Shown in pieces: positions 51,600 through 64,000 of a DNA stretch of 64,000 nucleotides. The stretch spans positions 552,199,136 to 552,263,135 of the forward strand of contig NC_081413.1 in the NCBI RefSeq assembly GCF_030272615.1. Direction: 5' to 3'. A program made the translations under genes and the position numbers. The DNA comes from Cryptomeria japonica (Eukaryota > Streptophyta > Pinopsida > Cupressales > Cupressaceae). The notes under the pieces were generated by a model. That model was not told where the DNA came from and made no database searches. It saw only the letters and a program-made list of their open reading frames with translations. The first letter of the stretch is position 1. Each line of letters begins with the position of its first letter.

Positions 51600-51665
51600 T
51601 TTACAAAAATTGGATATCTGACAAAATCGGACATCAGATTATATCCGATATCCGATTTTAATGTA
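51600..51665. repeat. GGATATCC-type palindrome block, left
   Basis: TTGGATATC, TCGGACATC and TATCCGATATCCGATTTT lie within 60 bases. The last is the reverse complement of AAAATCGGATATCCGATAT at 55640-55660. Confidence 0.75.
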
Positions 51666-51786
51666 TAAATTTGTGGTCCCAAATTTTTTTCCCGTTGCTG
51701 CCTATTTTTTTTACTGTTGCCACATTAATGGCAATGACAAAAATTATTTGATAAAATCCAATATTCAATTTTATTACTCATATTTT

Positions 51787-51960
51787 AGACAGAGAGAGAT
51801 TATGGGAGAGGGATAGAGAGAGAGAGAGGGAGAGAGAGAGAGAGAGATTAAGGGAGGGGAGAGAGATTAGGAGAGAGAGGGGGAGTGGAGAGAGAGAGAG
51901 GAGAGAGAGAGGGGGAGAGAGATTAGGGGAGAGATGGGGGAGGGGGCAAAGAGAGAGAGG
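51787..51960 (+). repeat. GA-rich tract, left flank of the satellite
   Basis: GAGAGAGA and GGGAGAGA words on the plus strand. The matching tract at the other end of the satellite (55241-55505) is CT-rich, so the two form an inverted pair. Confidence 0.9.
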
Positions 51961-54900
51961 TTAGGGGTCATATGGTGTTCTAAGGGGTAGTAGGACACCA
52001 TATGACCCCTAAGGACAACATATGACCTCTTATGACACCATATTGGGTCGTTATGGGTCCTATGGTGTCCATAGGGGTCATATTGTGTCCTATGACCCCT
52101 TAGGACACCATATGACCCCTTATGACACAATATGGTGTCCTAAGGGGTCGTAGGACACAATATGATGCCTATGGATACCATAGGACCCATAACAACCCAA
52201 TATGGTGTCATAAGAGACTGTATCTTGTTTTTAGGGGTCATATGGTGTCCCATGACCCCTTAGGATACCATATGACCCCTAACAACACCATATGGTGTCA
52301 TAAGGGGTCATATTTTGTCTTTAGGGGTCATATGGTGTCCCAAAACCCCTTAGGACACAATATGGCCCATAACGACACAATTTGGTGTATTAACGGGTCA
52401 TGTGATGTCCCATGACCCCTTATGACCCCTTAGGACACCATATGACCCCTTAAGACACCAAATTATGTCATTATGGATCATACAGTATCTTAAGGGGTTG
52501 TAGGACACAATATGACACCTTAGGACACCATAGAACCCATAGCGACCCAATATGGTGTCATAAGGGGTCATATTGTGTCCTAAGGGGTCATATGATGTCT
52601 TAAAGGGGTTATATGACACAATATGACCCATTAGGACATAATATGACCCATAATGACACAATTTGGTGTCTTAAGGGGTCATATGGTGTCCTAAGGAGTC
52701 GTAGGACACAATATGACCCCTTAGGACACCATAGGACCCATAACGACCCAATATGGTGTCTTAAGGGGTCATATGGTGTCCTAAGGGGTCGTAGGACATA
52801 ATATGACCCCTTAGGACACCATAGGACTCATAACGACCCAATATGGTGTCATAAGGGGTCATATGTTGTCCTTAGGGGTCATATGGTGTCCCATGACCCC
52901 TTAAGACATAATATGACCCATAACAACACAATTTGGTGTCTTAAGGGGTCATATGGTGTCCCATGACCCCTCATGACCCCTTAGGACACCATATGACCCC
53001 TAACAACACCATATGGTGTCAATAGAGGTCCTATGGTGTCCATAGGGGTCATATGGTGTCCTACGACCCCTTAGGACACCATATGACCCCTTAAGACACC
53101 AAATTGTGTCGTTAGGGGTCATATGGTGTCCTAAGGGGTTGTAGGACATAATATGATCCCTAAGGACAACATACGACCCCTTATGACACCATATTGGGTT
53201 GCTATGGGTCGTATGGTGTGTTAAGGGTATTATGTCCTATGACCCCTTAGGACACCATATGACCCCTAATGACACAATTTCATGTCTTAAGGGGTCATAT
53301 GGTGTCCTAAGGGGTCATAAGGGGTCATGGGACACCATATGACCCCTTAAGACACCAAATTGTGTCATTATGGGTCATGTTGTGTCCTAAGGGGTCATGG
53401 GACACCATATGACCCCTAAGGACAACATACGACCCCTTATGACACCATATTGGGTCGTTATGGGTCCTATGGTGTCCTAAGGGGTCATATTGTGTGCTAC
53501 AACCCCTTAAGACACCTTATGACCCCTTAAGACACCATATTGGTTCGTTATGGGTCCTATGGTGTCCTAAGGGGTCATATTGTGTCCTACGACCCCTTAG
53601 GACACCATATGACCCCTTAAGACACCAATTTGTGTCGTTATGGGTCATATTGTGTCCTAGTGGGTCATATTGTGTCATATGACCATTTGAAGACATCATA
53701 TGACCCCTTAGGAAACAATATGACCCCTTATGGAACCATATTGGGTCGCTATGGGTCCTATGGTGTCCTAAGGGGTCATATTGTGTCCGACGACCCCTTA
53801 AGACACCGTATGACCCATAAAAACATAATTTGGTGTCTTAAGGGGTCATATGGTGTCCTAAGGGGTCATAAGGGGTCATGAGACACCATATGACCCCTTA
53901 ACACAACAAATTGTTTCGTTATGGGTCATATTGTTTCCTAAGGGGTCATGAGACACCATATGACCCCTAAGGACAACATATGACCCCTTATGAAACCATA
54001 TGGTGTCGTTAGGGGTCATATGGTATCCTAAGGGGTCATGGGACATGATATGATCCCTAAGGACAACATACAACATCTTATGACACCATATTGGATCATT
54101 ATGGGTCCTATGGTGTCCATAGGTGTCATATTGTGTCCTACGACGCCTTAGGAAACCATATGATTCCTTAAGACACCAAATTGTGTCATTAGGGGTCATA
54201 TGGTGTCCTAAGGGGTTGTAGGACACCATATGACCCCTAAGGACAACATAGGACCTCTTATGACACCATATTGGGTTGTTATGGGTCCTATGGTGTCCAT
54301 AGGGGTCATATTATGTCCTACAACCCCTTAGGACACCATATGACCCCTTAAGACAACAAATTGTGTTGTTAGGGGTCATATGGTGTCCTAAGGGGTCATA
54401 GGACACAATATGATCCCTAAGGAAAACATACGCCACCTTACAACACCATATTGGGTCGTTATGGGTCCTATGGTGTTCGAAGGGATCATATTATGTCCTA
54501 CGACCCCTTAGGACACCATATGACCCCTAAAGACACAATTTGGTGTCTTAAGGGGTCATATGGTGTCCTAAGGGGTCATATTGTGTCCTAGGACCCCTTA
54601 GGACACCATACGACCCCTAACAACACAATTTGGTGTCTTAAGGGGTCATATGGTGTCCTAAGGGGTCGTAGGACACCATATGTCCCCTATGGACACCAAA
54701 GGACCCCTTATGACACCATATGGTGTCGTTAGGGGTCATATGGTGTCCTAAGTGGTTATAAGGGGTCATAGGACACCATATGACCTCTTAAGACACCAAA
54801 TTGTGTCGTAATGGGACACATTATGTCCTAAGGGGTTATGGGACACCATATGACCCCTTATGACACCATTTTGGGTCGTTATGGGTCCTATGGTATCCTA

Positions 54901-55240
54901 AGGGGTCATATTGTGTCCTACGACCCCTTAGGACACCATATGACCCCTTAAGACACCATATTGGCTCGTTATGGGTCCTATGGTGTCTTAAGGGGTCATA
55001 TTGTGTCCTAGACCCCTTACGACACCATATGACTCCTTAAGACACCAAATTATGTCTTTATGGGTCATATTATGTACTAATGGGTCATATTGTGTCATAT
55101 GACCCCATAGGACACAATATGACCCCTTATGACACCATATTGTGTGGCTATGGGTCCTATGGTGTCCTAAGGGGTCATATTGTGTCCTACGACCCCTTAG
55201 GACACTATATGACCCATAATGACACAATTTGGTGTCTTAA
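51961..55240. repeat. Palindromic satellite of TTAGGACACCATATGACCCC
   Basis: About 3.3 kb made almost wholly of one 20-base unit and its reverse complement (GGGGTCATATGGTGTCCTAA), with variants such as TCGTAGGACACAATATGACC and TAACGACCCAATATGG. Orientation switches every one to a few units, so most of the array can fold on itself. Open frames within it (for example repeats of GSYGVLRG) are by-products. Confidence 0.95.
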
Positions 55241-55348
55241 TCTCTCTCTCTCCCCCTCTCCCCTAATCTCTCTCTCTCTCCCCCCCTCTCTCTCTCTCTC
55301 TCTGCTAATCTCTTTATCTCTCTCTTTCCCTTCCCCCCTCTCTCTCTC

Positions 55349-55386
<38 letters not shown>

Positions 55387-55442
55387 CTCCATCTGCTAAT
55401 CTCTTTATCTCTCTCTCTCCCTTTCCCCTCCTCCCTCTCCCC

Positions 55443-55497
<55 letters not shown>

Positions 55498-55505
55498 CCC
55501 ACTCC
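55241..55505 (-). repeat. CT-rich tract, right flank of the satellite
   Basis: CTCTCTCT and CCCCCTCTC words, including a long uninterrupted CT run at about 55449-55494. It is the inverted counterpart of 51787-51960. Confidence 0.92.
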
Positions 55506-56436
55506 CCCTCTCCTTCTCCCTCTCCCTAATATCATATACTAATTTATTTATAAATTAATATATTAAAATATTATATATTAATAATTTAATAAACAATAGA
55601 TTAATTATGTGCAAATTTAGTAAGTGAATTTACTTATTAAAATCGGATATCCGATATAGTATATCCGTTTTTTGTTGTACAATTTTCAAATTTCAAATTT
55701 TGGCTCGAGAATGCTTTGGGATTTGGCTTGGAAGGGACAAGCCTGGAAAGTCAATTGAAAAAACGTGTTTTTCAGTATTCCTTGATTTTCCAGAGTTTAC
55801 ACTAGTGGCTAACGACTTTTTTGTAGCCAAAATTAATAAAACGACAAGGGTTTTTTAAGGACGTTCTCAGGTTTCCAACAATATAATTCTTGTCTTATTT
55901 CAACTTTAATAAATAATTATTATTTATTTTCTAATTGAATTCTAACAATAGTCCTGATTGATAGACTAATTTAAAAACACTCATAGCTTTCAAATGGTAT
56001 AACATTTTTTGAATCCAAAACATGCATCACATCCTATGCTTCATCTACTATAGGGAAAAATTAAAAAAAAAAAAAATTCGTAAGGTTTTGACTAAGTTAA
56101 GGTCATCAGACATAGGAGTTTCTGAAAAGTTGTAGTAAAAAAATCATAAATAATTATTTACTTTATAAAAAATTATAAAAAAATATGTGTGACATTCGGA
56201 CATGAGTCTAATACTTATATTATAAATATTATAAAAAAATATTATGATTTGATTGTGATTAGGGTGGTCAGACATATGTCTACTTCTTATCTTTTTCCTA
56301 AAATTTTAGTACCATTACATTGAAATTTGAAATTTTCATCAAATAGGATTTTTTTTTTTCCAATAAACAACTAGTAGCTTAGAAATTACATTCAATTTTT
56401 TATAGATTCTCTTGTTACATATGTTAAAAATAATGT
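55506..56436. other. Presumed right end of the second large element, then AT-rich DNA
   Basis: AAAATCGGATATCCGATAT (55640-55660) is followed by GGCTTGGAAGGGACAAGCC (55719-55737). This recalls the layout after the GGGATCCC block of copy 1, where GGCTTGGAAAATGG follows at 44603. Possible but weak matches to the copy-1 terminal repeat occur near 55810-55835 and 56495-56530; neither is convincing. No gene. Confidence 0.4.
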
Positions 56437-59400
56437 TCACAACTTATTCAAATTTTCATGTAAAGTTGCATAACTTTGATTTTCTGAAATTTCATTGCCA
56501 CTTAAGGGCATGTTTTGGCACACCATGATCCTGCACATACCCTTGCACAAGAGAAGCATGCCTCTTGTCAACTGTAGCAGGCTGGAGGAGTCTAGGAAAG
56601 CTAGGATGTTGAAGTGGCTGCAAAATAGGGGGAGTAGACAAAGATGCACTAAACACCACCTGTGTATGCAAAATATTAATGGGCTAAGACAATGGAGGCA
56701 TGTTTGACAAAGAGGTGATGAGGGGCGGTTCTAATGAAGGAGTGATAAAAGCTTGTACTCATTCAGATGGAGGTTCATCAAGAGGCCGCAAAGCATCTGG
56801 AAGAAACACCAAAGAAGATGTATAAATAGGAACACCAAATGAAGCAGGAGCCGATGCGAGAGAGATAGGTGTTGTAGATGCAGCGACAGCCTACAGAGCG
56901 GCATTGTGCTCTCGACCCATGGACCGTTGACAGCATTTATGATCATGCACATACTGATTACAATGAAGATGAGGTCCACCAAATCAATCCTAAGAGGATT
57001 TAGGAGCATCATGCTCTATAGGGGAGGCCTCTAGAACCATGTTAGGGATAGGAGAAGGCCCAACTGATGAGGCAGGAGGTGCATCCAGAATAGGCATGAC
57101 ATTCATAGCAATGGGCATCCTACCCCGCTTCGCTCAAGGAGTGACCTGGGGAATGAAGGGCGTAGACACAGACTGTGAAACATAAGCGAGCGGTGACGAA
57201 TGAACATAAGAAGAGTGCTTCCCTTTCTCCTAATGAGAGGGCTAAAGAATATCAGCCATGATGGGGAGCTCGAAGAGAGGGTAGGAAGACTTTGATAGCA
57301 TACGTTCCTTTCCTTTGTCTGTACTGGTTGTAGTTGCAAGAATAGAAGGTACCACTAGAGGCTTCATAGTCTTAGGTAGACACGAAGGTCTACTTAGAGG
57401 AGTAAGATTAGCCTCAACCCTCAATGATGAAGGAACATGAGGTACCACTTGCTCCATCACTAGAATAGATGGAGCAGAGGTTGATGCAGGCAGAGGCAAT
57501 GAAAAACTAGGCTATGCTAACTCAACAATTGACTCCCTTGTCTTTTATTGGTAATATGCATGACACATCAAATCACCATGGGGAAGCATGGGCCCCACTA
57601 GAGCAGGCAAAAAATGATCTAACTAAAAATCCCATGAGCTACCAACTTGGTCAATATCTAGTGCCCTAGATGACATGGACCAAACCCTCATGGGGAAACT
57701 TAAAGCATTTATGAATCATTGATGGGACCATCTCTATATTAATCAACCAAGGAATACCTAGTTTTTCTTTGAAGAGGTCCGATTCAAGAATAATCATAAA
57801 TGTGGAAGATACAACCTTAGGTCCCACAAGGACCATCAAGGTGATATTACCCAAAGGAGGGATGGAGAAGCCATCGTGCATCCTCGGGGTTGCTCGACAC
57901 TCATCATATGCAAGCCTATGCTAACCATTCACAAATAGAGTTTCCTCCATATTGATATCGGCTCTACATGGTAGGTTAATCATCACACCTATGATAGTTT
58001 GACCATTCAGTTTAGCAGGATGTATAGAGGAGCAGGATGTCCACAATACGGGGCATCCATAGAGGTGAATGACATCGGCACATTAGACACCTTTCCCTTC
58101 TGTCTAGGACATGTGCAAATAGGAGTGATGGTGACCATTTTCATATATGGACCATCATCTAGAGAAGGATATGATACATAGGTGAAATTTAATGAATGCA
58201 GGGGAAAGGGGTTGGTACAGATTTGAAGATCCTTGTTAGCTTGATCAATAAATTTGTTTGACTCATGTTTCTACACATTAAATTTTATTGCACCACTATC
58301 AATGAGGTCCTGGACAATGTTGCAAAGACAGTAACATCGCTTGGTGTCATGACCAGGCACGTGATGATAATGGCACAACTTTGACCCATCATACCATCAC
58401 GGATAGGGTCTACTATCAAACAACGATCTAATCTCGAGAAGGGTGATTAAGTTATCTTTTAGCAACTGCTGCATTATGTTCAAATAAGAAATTTAATTTC
58501 GTGAAGGCCCTATTTTACTGTGATCCTTGTCCGGTAGCTATCAAGAGAAGAACCACAATAATGGCTATCGCTTTATTCTTCCTAGACCCTTCTGCAGACG
58601 TGCCTGGAAAGGCCCCACCATGAGGGTTCAAAGTAGAATATTCGAATTGTGACATGGTGTGTTGGTAGTCCATAAGCGCGAAACACATGAATGTTGGCTG
58701 CAGATTGTCGATAAACATCCTCTCTAGATCACTATCTGACAGGGAAAGGGGGATTTTATTAGAAATCAATTGATATCTTGAAATAAAATATGTGACCTTC
58801 TCATTGGGTTTTTGCTTGCAATGAACAAGGTCAGCAATAGTGACCCTACTGCCAATGTTAGCTTGAAACTATCTAAGGAAAAGGTCCATAAGCTGATCAA
58901 AGGTGCAGATAAAATTATTCAACAAAGAGCTATACCATTCTAACGTGGTACCCTTAAGGGACCATGAAAATAGTTTAAGCAACACAAAATCTAAACTATG
59001 ATAATCGCTACACATAGTCATGAAATAATTGATATGCACATTAGGGTCCCCATCACCATTGAGCCTATCGAACTTCAGTGATTCAGTTCAAGGAGGAAAG
59101 ATAGTGTTCAAAATGGTGATCTCAATGGGACTCTTCTTGTAATATGCAGGCATAGATGATTGACTAGAAGCGGAGGCTAGATTTGTCAGTTGCAATTACA
59201 ACTGCCCCATGTTCTGCAAGATGGTGTTCAAGACAGGATTAACAATCGAGGGAGAGGGAGGTGGAGGTGGGCCAAATCTACCACCACCTCCACCAAAATC
59301 TCAAGAAGGACTAGTGCCACTGGCAGATGTAGTGCTAGTGCTAATCATAGATATCTGAGTTGCAGTGGAGGCAAAGGTTGAGCCACTAGACATACCCACA

Positions 59401-59903
59401 TAGCCCAAGGGGGTAGATGAAGCGGTGATACTAGGAATAGTAGGCCCAAGATCAACCATGTGCATTGCCGAACTAGGAATACCGACACTAAGATGAGGTC
59501 CACAGGTAATGGACTGGTCATCTTGAGGAGGAGCATCAACCAAAGGCACATGATTCCTGACTATCATAGATAATGCCCTCAACATCTCCAGGCCTCTCCT
59601 GTTTGAGATCAACATGTCTCTTAAAGTGTTGATGATATTTACAACCCAAGGGAGGACATTCTCTCGATTAAGGAAACCCTCAAAGTCTCTCAGATTTTGC
59701 TCAAGCATGTCAATTTGCTCAAAATCAACATTGAGAGTAGAGTCATGATCAACAACATGAGGAAAAGATGGAGTAGAATTTCTTGGAGAATTAATATGAG
59801 GGTTGGGTTTTGAACGAGGTGGAGAGGGTCCCCTTGTCAAGATGGACTTAAGGGGATGAGAAGAAAAGAGATCATTTGGGTTAGGAAGTTGATCGTTGAA
59901 CAT
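56437..59903 (-). mobile_element. Ty3/gypsy LTR retrotransposon fossil: gag and protease-like part
   Basis: Broken remnant read on the minus strand. From the right it holds a Pro/Ser-rich gag N-terminus, a retrotransposon gag domain (about 59070-58515), a Cys/His region around 58300-58390, and an aspartic-protease-like region around 57880-57670 of the type seen in plant gypsy elements. No reverse transcriptase, integrase or clear LTR was found in the window. Many breaks and the absence of pol indicate an old, truncated copy. Boundaries are approximate. Confidence 0.7.
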
Positions 59904-61884
59904 TGTGCTGGGTAAAGGAGGACTATAATGATCAAGAAGAAAAATCTACCTAGATGACCTCCTAACTACAACTCTTGTGGTAGTCTAGGTTGTAAAGCTC
60001 ATAGACAAGTCTTCTGATGCTAAGACCACACTATAGAGAGACGAGGTGCTCTGCCTTTAGATAAAGTGTTTGTTGAAAGATGAGACTAGACTAAGCTCAA
60101 CTGAGCTAGACTATATGCAAATGCTAAAAGAAAGATGTAAGCCTCCCCGCCCCCCACCCCTCCCCCACTTTTTAAATTTAAGTTTGATTTTAGCCAAATA
60201 AATACAATGATCTAAATGAAAAATGCACAATTCAAAAGGAAAGTTGCTTCATGTCAGGTTCATCAAAATGTAACGAAGGAAATTTGTTACCTCAAGGATG
60301 ATGAATCCTAGAGAACAAATCCACTCTTCGACACCTCACTCGAACTAGCGCTAAGGTGAGCCAAGGGATGAAAACAACCAAACTAAACAAACATAATACA
60401 AAGAATGCTCCTGAATGACTCTGTTAAACCTTTGTCTAGAGGACAAGCACACAATCCTAGGACACCAACATGGCGCATTGTCATCTTGTATAGACAAGGT
60501 ACAAAAACAGTATAGAAAACTCCAAATGTGATTATAATATTATAAATGCACAAAAAGAGATAAAACTAAACTAATAGGCACAAGATACAAAATAACTAAA
60601 GTAAAGTAGAACAAATGAGATGAGAGGGACTCACAACCGGTCCACGATTGGAGCCTTCCTTAAAGTATCTACTCTTCCACAAACGTCTACCTACACACAA
60701 GTGAAAGAGAAAATGTTGGGGATTGTGGTTTGGAGTTTGCCTAAGTCAGACCCTCGTTTTGATGTTTCCACCTCCATGGACAACCTAGATAAAAGCTACA
60801 AGGAAAATAAATGATAAAGATAATTGAAAGACAATTCAAGATAAAGGAACGGTAATGCATGAGATAAATGGAAAAGAGAACAATTAAACTCCCCTTTTCA
60901 AGATGCTATGACAATGGTGTTATGAGCTATTCGGAAAGCTGCAACAATGGTGTTCTTCATAATAGGAATATGAATTATGTCCAAGGAAATATCGCTGAGA
61001 GATTCAATCTATAAAAGATAATCTTAAAATGCCAAAAATATCCCAAAAATGCCTTCAAACAAGAGAGATATAGGCCTTGGAAGGCAAACCAATGTCGGTG
61101 GGCACATGTAGGAGCGTTAGGATTCCTTCTAGGCATAGATGTAATGCTCAAATGACCACATGTGAATTGTCAGATTCGTGGGACGCTAGTGCACCATGCA
61201 GACGTCTTCATGTTGTGTCCTAGTCCCCGAAGGTGATAGGTTGACAGAGTTGGTAGAGACCAGTTTGGAGCTAATGAGGTGATCCTGGGTGGACAAAAAG
61301 ACAAAGGTGGCGATGTCTGATCTCCAATGAGATGGAGGAAGGCACCATTTATTGTGTTGAATCACAAAGGCAGGGATTCCTGATACTACAATAATACTTG
61401 CTTTTATTTAGATTGGCATAAGGTGGAATTTAATTGTTTAATTTTATAATATTTTAGCGAGTCCTTATCCTAAATGCATCGAGATGCAAGCCTAAAAAGT
61501 AAACCCCATACAACTTTTTTGTTATACAAGAAAAATTTCTGGAATAGAGTGCATGATTCCTCTTGGGTCATGAAGAAGTTTTGAAGAAAGTTTGTTTTTC
61601 CCTGGAGCATTCATATAATCAATTCAATGCATCGTAAACCCTTACGTTGAAACCTGATTTCAAATGATTTCCACCTCCTCTTACAAGAAGTATGGAAGCA
61701 GGAAAGATTTTAGGTATCGGATAGTATTGATGTTTACACCAAAGGCATTCCTTAGGTAAGAAAGGGCTTCCGAAGTTACAGCTACAGTATCAAATCCGTG
61801 AGTAATTAGACTTGTTAGATATTGCAAGACCATGAATTTAATTCAGGTCATTGCTATTATCATGCCAACCAACCTTGTCATGCA
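59904..61884. other. Sequence right of the gypsy fossil, no gene seen
   Basis: Mixed-composition DNA with a C-rich run at 60147-60172. It could contain leader or LTR remnants of the neighbouring fossil, but no terminal repeats were recognised. Confidence 0.45.
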
Positions 61885-62850
61885 AAAGATGAGTGATTTA
61901 TGTGAATTTTTTAGTATTTCTACAAATTATGATTTTTTGAGTTCCCTTTTCTCAGAGGCGGTGCTTCCTCACAGTTTTCTTGCCCACCATTAGATCTCTG
62001 TGGCCCTGAGTACACAACAAAGTATTTTGTGACTAGATCCTAGAGTGATAATGCCTTTAAAGAAGGGTAGAGATTTTGCAAAGGCCAAAACCACAAGATA
62101 TGCTAGGATAGCTTCGAATGGGATTTTTAGTTAAACCAAAATGCAAAATACATCTGTGCTTATGAGCATTGAGACCATCTATGGTGTGCGATTTAAGGAT
62201 TACCCTGAGTCCAAAGGGGATAGTACCATTCTCTTGCTGACATATTCTCCAAATTTTTGTTCCTAGCCTGTTGATGTCTATAAGTATAAGTTTAAGTTAA
62301 TCTGTGCTAGAGCCCAGAAGTATGTAGGGCCGATGTGGTGTGACCATTGTTATAATCAGAAATGACCTTATTGGCAAGATCCAAGCTACGACCCCCCTCA
62401 TATTGCACTACAAGATCCATTCTAAAAAGAAGTTGCTATATAATGATCCTCCCTTCTTTACAATCTACATGTGTGGTTTGGTTTTTGAGGATCTCCTTGC
62501 TTGGGGGGACTGGAAGAAATTGAAAAAATAAATGCCCACAAGGCCAAAGTTCTGTATGATGCAATTGATGAGAGTAATGGATTCTATGGGTTCCCTTCGA
62601 AGAACTCAATACGGTCCCTAATGAATATTCTGTTTACACTTGAAGAGGGTGAACTTGAGAGTGAGTTCATCAAATAGGTAGTCAGTGAGAACATGAATTT
62701 GATAGGGAGTTTATCAAACAGGCAATCAGCGAGAACATGGTGCAGCACAAGGGACACCGATCTGTGGCTGGAGTCAGGGCATCAATCTTCAATGCATGCC
62801 AAGCAAAACTAAGGCCTTCCAAGCAAAACATTAATTCATTCCAATGAATT
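61885..62850 (+). pseudogene. PSAT: Phosphoserine aminotransferase pseudogene
   Basis: Phrases in shifting frames follow the family order: RGGASSQFSCPPLDLCGPEYTT (near 61955), YFVT...[145 protein letters not shown] and MVQHKGHRSVAGVRASIFNA. The PLP lysine of the AQKNVGP motif is kept (codon 62318-62320). The enzyme works in plastid serine synthesis. The N-terminal portion is absent or unrecognisable; there are several frameshifts and stops and a 44-bp duplication at 62663-62750. Absence of introns over the covered part would fit a processed copy, but the parent's intron state is not known from here. Confidence 0.9.
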
Positions 62851-64000
62851 CTATTGATCACCCTTGATGGTTTTGAGAAGTCAAATAAATAATATTTCTT
62901 AACTAGGCTAAAAGGCTAGATATTGATCTACTCTTACATAGATTTTCTATGATGAATTTGTATTCAAGGAGTAAATTGTAGTTCATTTTCAATCTAGCTT
63001 GATCTTTTTCTTGCGGATTCAGATCACAAATTATATCAATTTTAAGCATAGTTACCAGGAGATCCGTAGTAATACTGGTACTGGAGATTGATACTGGTAC
63101 CAGTACGACTATTTTTCAAAATAGGAAACAATTATACTTGTAGATGCTTTTTTTCAATATAATTTAATAATTCCAGTCGACTGAAAGACTTCCCACTCCT
63201 ATAGAAGGAGCCCAAGTGATGGCAAGAAAAATAAAATGCCCAGGAAAAAAATAACACGCGTCCTGCATCTAGATAAAAAAAAAAAAAAATTTCATCAGAA
63301 AAATAACTACAGAATTTTTAGGGTTTTGATTACCACTTTTAGCAATTTTTTTGGTCTTTTCTTCTGTTTCCAAGTGTGAGATGTCTCATTTTCCATGGGA
63401 GACGGAGGAGACATCAGGATTGCTTTTACCAGAGATGCATCCCAGTCTCCTGATAACTATGATTTGAAGTCTTTCACCTGATATTGACATGCTTGTTATG
63501 TATAACTTATATGATAGTATTGGATCGTGTCAAAGATGACAAACGAAAGTCTCAGTGTGAGAAATCAAGTATACAATGAGAAGGAAGATAAACTTGGAGA
63601 GTCTGAAATTACAATTTACGTTGTCAAAGCATTCTTGTGCATTAGAGTTTTTTTACTCGTCTTATGGTCTGCAATGTTTGTAGCTGAAGGTTCAAGGACT
63701 AATTAAAAAGAGAAAGTCATAAAATCCATACATAAAAGATAAAAAAATTCTCAAGTCTAAATGTAGAATTCAAATATATATATAACTGTCAAGCTTCTAT
63801 GCTAGGGCTTGAAAAGTATTTCCCGGAGTTTGGTCGTCTTAAATTTTTTCATAGGACCGATAAAAAAATTTCGCTGCAGCAAATTAATGTCTACTCTCTA
63901 CCATGCTTGACTATCTGTAACAATTGTCAGACTGGTATTCGCATTAAAATAGTTTTAAGACCACATGTAGGTGATAGAAATTTTTTGTTGTGGTAGTTTT
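62851..64000. other. Intergenic DNA, no recognised gene
   Basis: AT-rich with short direct repeats (ACTGGTAC words at about 63075-63100). An open frame at 63799-63996 (start MLGLEKYFPEFGRL) has no family I recognise. Confidence 0.5.

Noticed and set aside
52122-54229. Repetitive open frames in the 20-mer satellite (GSYGVLRG repeats) on both strands
   Set aside because: The frames follow from the repeat unit and occur on both strands at once; the array is non-coding satellite.
55808-55836. Right terminal repeat of the second large element
   Set aside because: Similarity to the copy-1 terminal repeat is only partial and a comparably weak match occurs at 56495-56530; the end cannot be fixed.
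63799-63996. A 65-codon gene at the window edge
   Set aside because: No recognisable family, no promoter or splice context, and it lies at the edge of the window.

Overview
The window is nuclear DNA from a land plant, most likely a gymnosperm or another large-genome seed plant. The grounds are a single multi-exon NLR resistance gene with GT-AG introns, a plant L1-type LINE with an RNase H domain, Ty3/gypsy gag-protease remnants, a tRNA-derived SINE, Helitron-type sequence, and long AT-rich or satellite DNA between them. The gymnosperm placement is inference; no marker fixes the species. There are no bacterial genes, rRNA genes or convincing tRNA genes.

Layout. 1-10.6 kb: polypurine tracts, AT-rich DNA, a PIF1/Helitron helicase C-terminus on the minus strand, two Helitron-like hairpin/CTAG termini, and an unrecognised coiled-coil-like coding fragment followed by an in-frame 63-bp triplication. 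10.65-18.4 kb: a complete but decayed L1-type LINE on the minus strand, bounded by a 17-bp target-site duplication, with ORF1, ORF2 (endonuclease, reverse transcriptase, RNase H) and a possible third coding region. 18.4-23.2 kb: a third hairpin/CTAG terminus, another polypurine tract and AT-rich DNA. 23.25-29.9 kb: the one apparently intact host gene, an NLR modelled as seven exons and 935 codons, preceded by repeated promoter-like modules and a TATA box.

32.2-45.4 kb: a 13-kb element with 28-bp imperfect terminal inverted repeats. It holds palindromic GGGATCCC-rich subterminal blocks, mirror-arranged satellite arms, a transposase-like minus-strand gene and a second conserved gene of unknown function. 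A SINE with a 19-bp target-site duplication lies inside it. 45.7-48.15 kb: about seven copies of a 357-bp tandem repeat. 48.27 to about 55.7 kb: pieces of a second, diverged member of the same family, with homologues of both genes, a related 20-bp satellite in alternating orientation, and CGGATATCCG palindromes in place of GGGATCCC. 56.4-59.9 kb: a broken Ty3/gypsy gag-protease fossil on the minus strand. 61.9-62.85 kb: a decayed phosphoserine aminotransferase pseudogene.

How it works together: only the NLR looks like a working host gene. The rest is layered mobile DNA. The most novel item is the large element family seen twice (32.2-45.4 kb and 48.3-55.7 kb), because both copies share genes, satellite design and palindrome design while differing in sequence.
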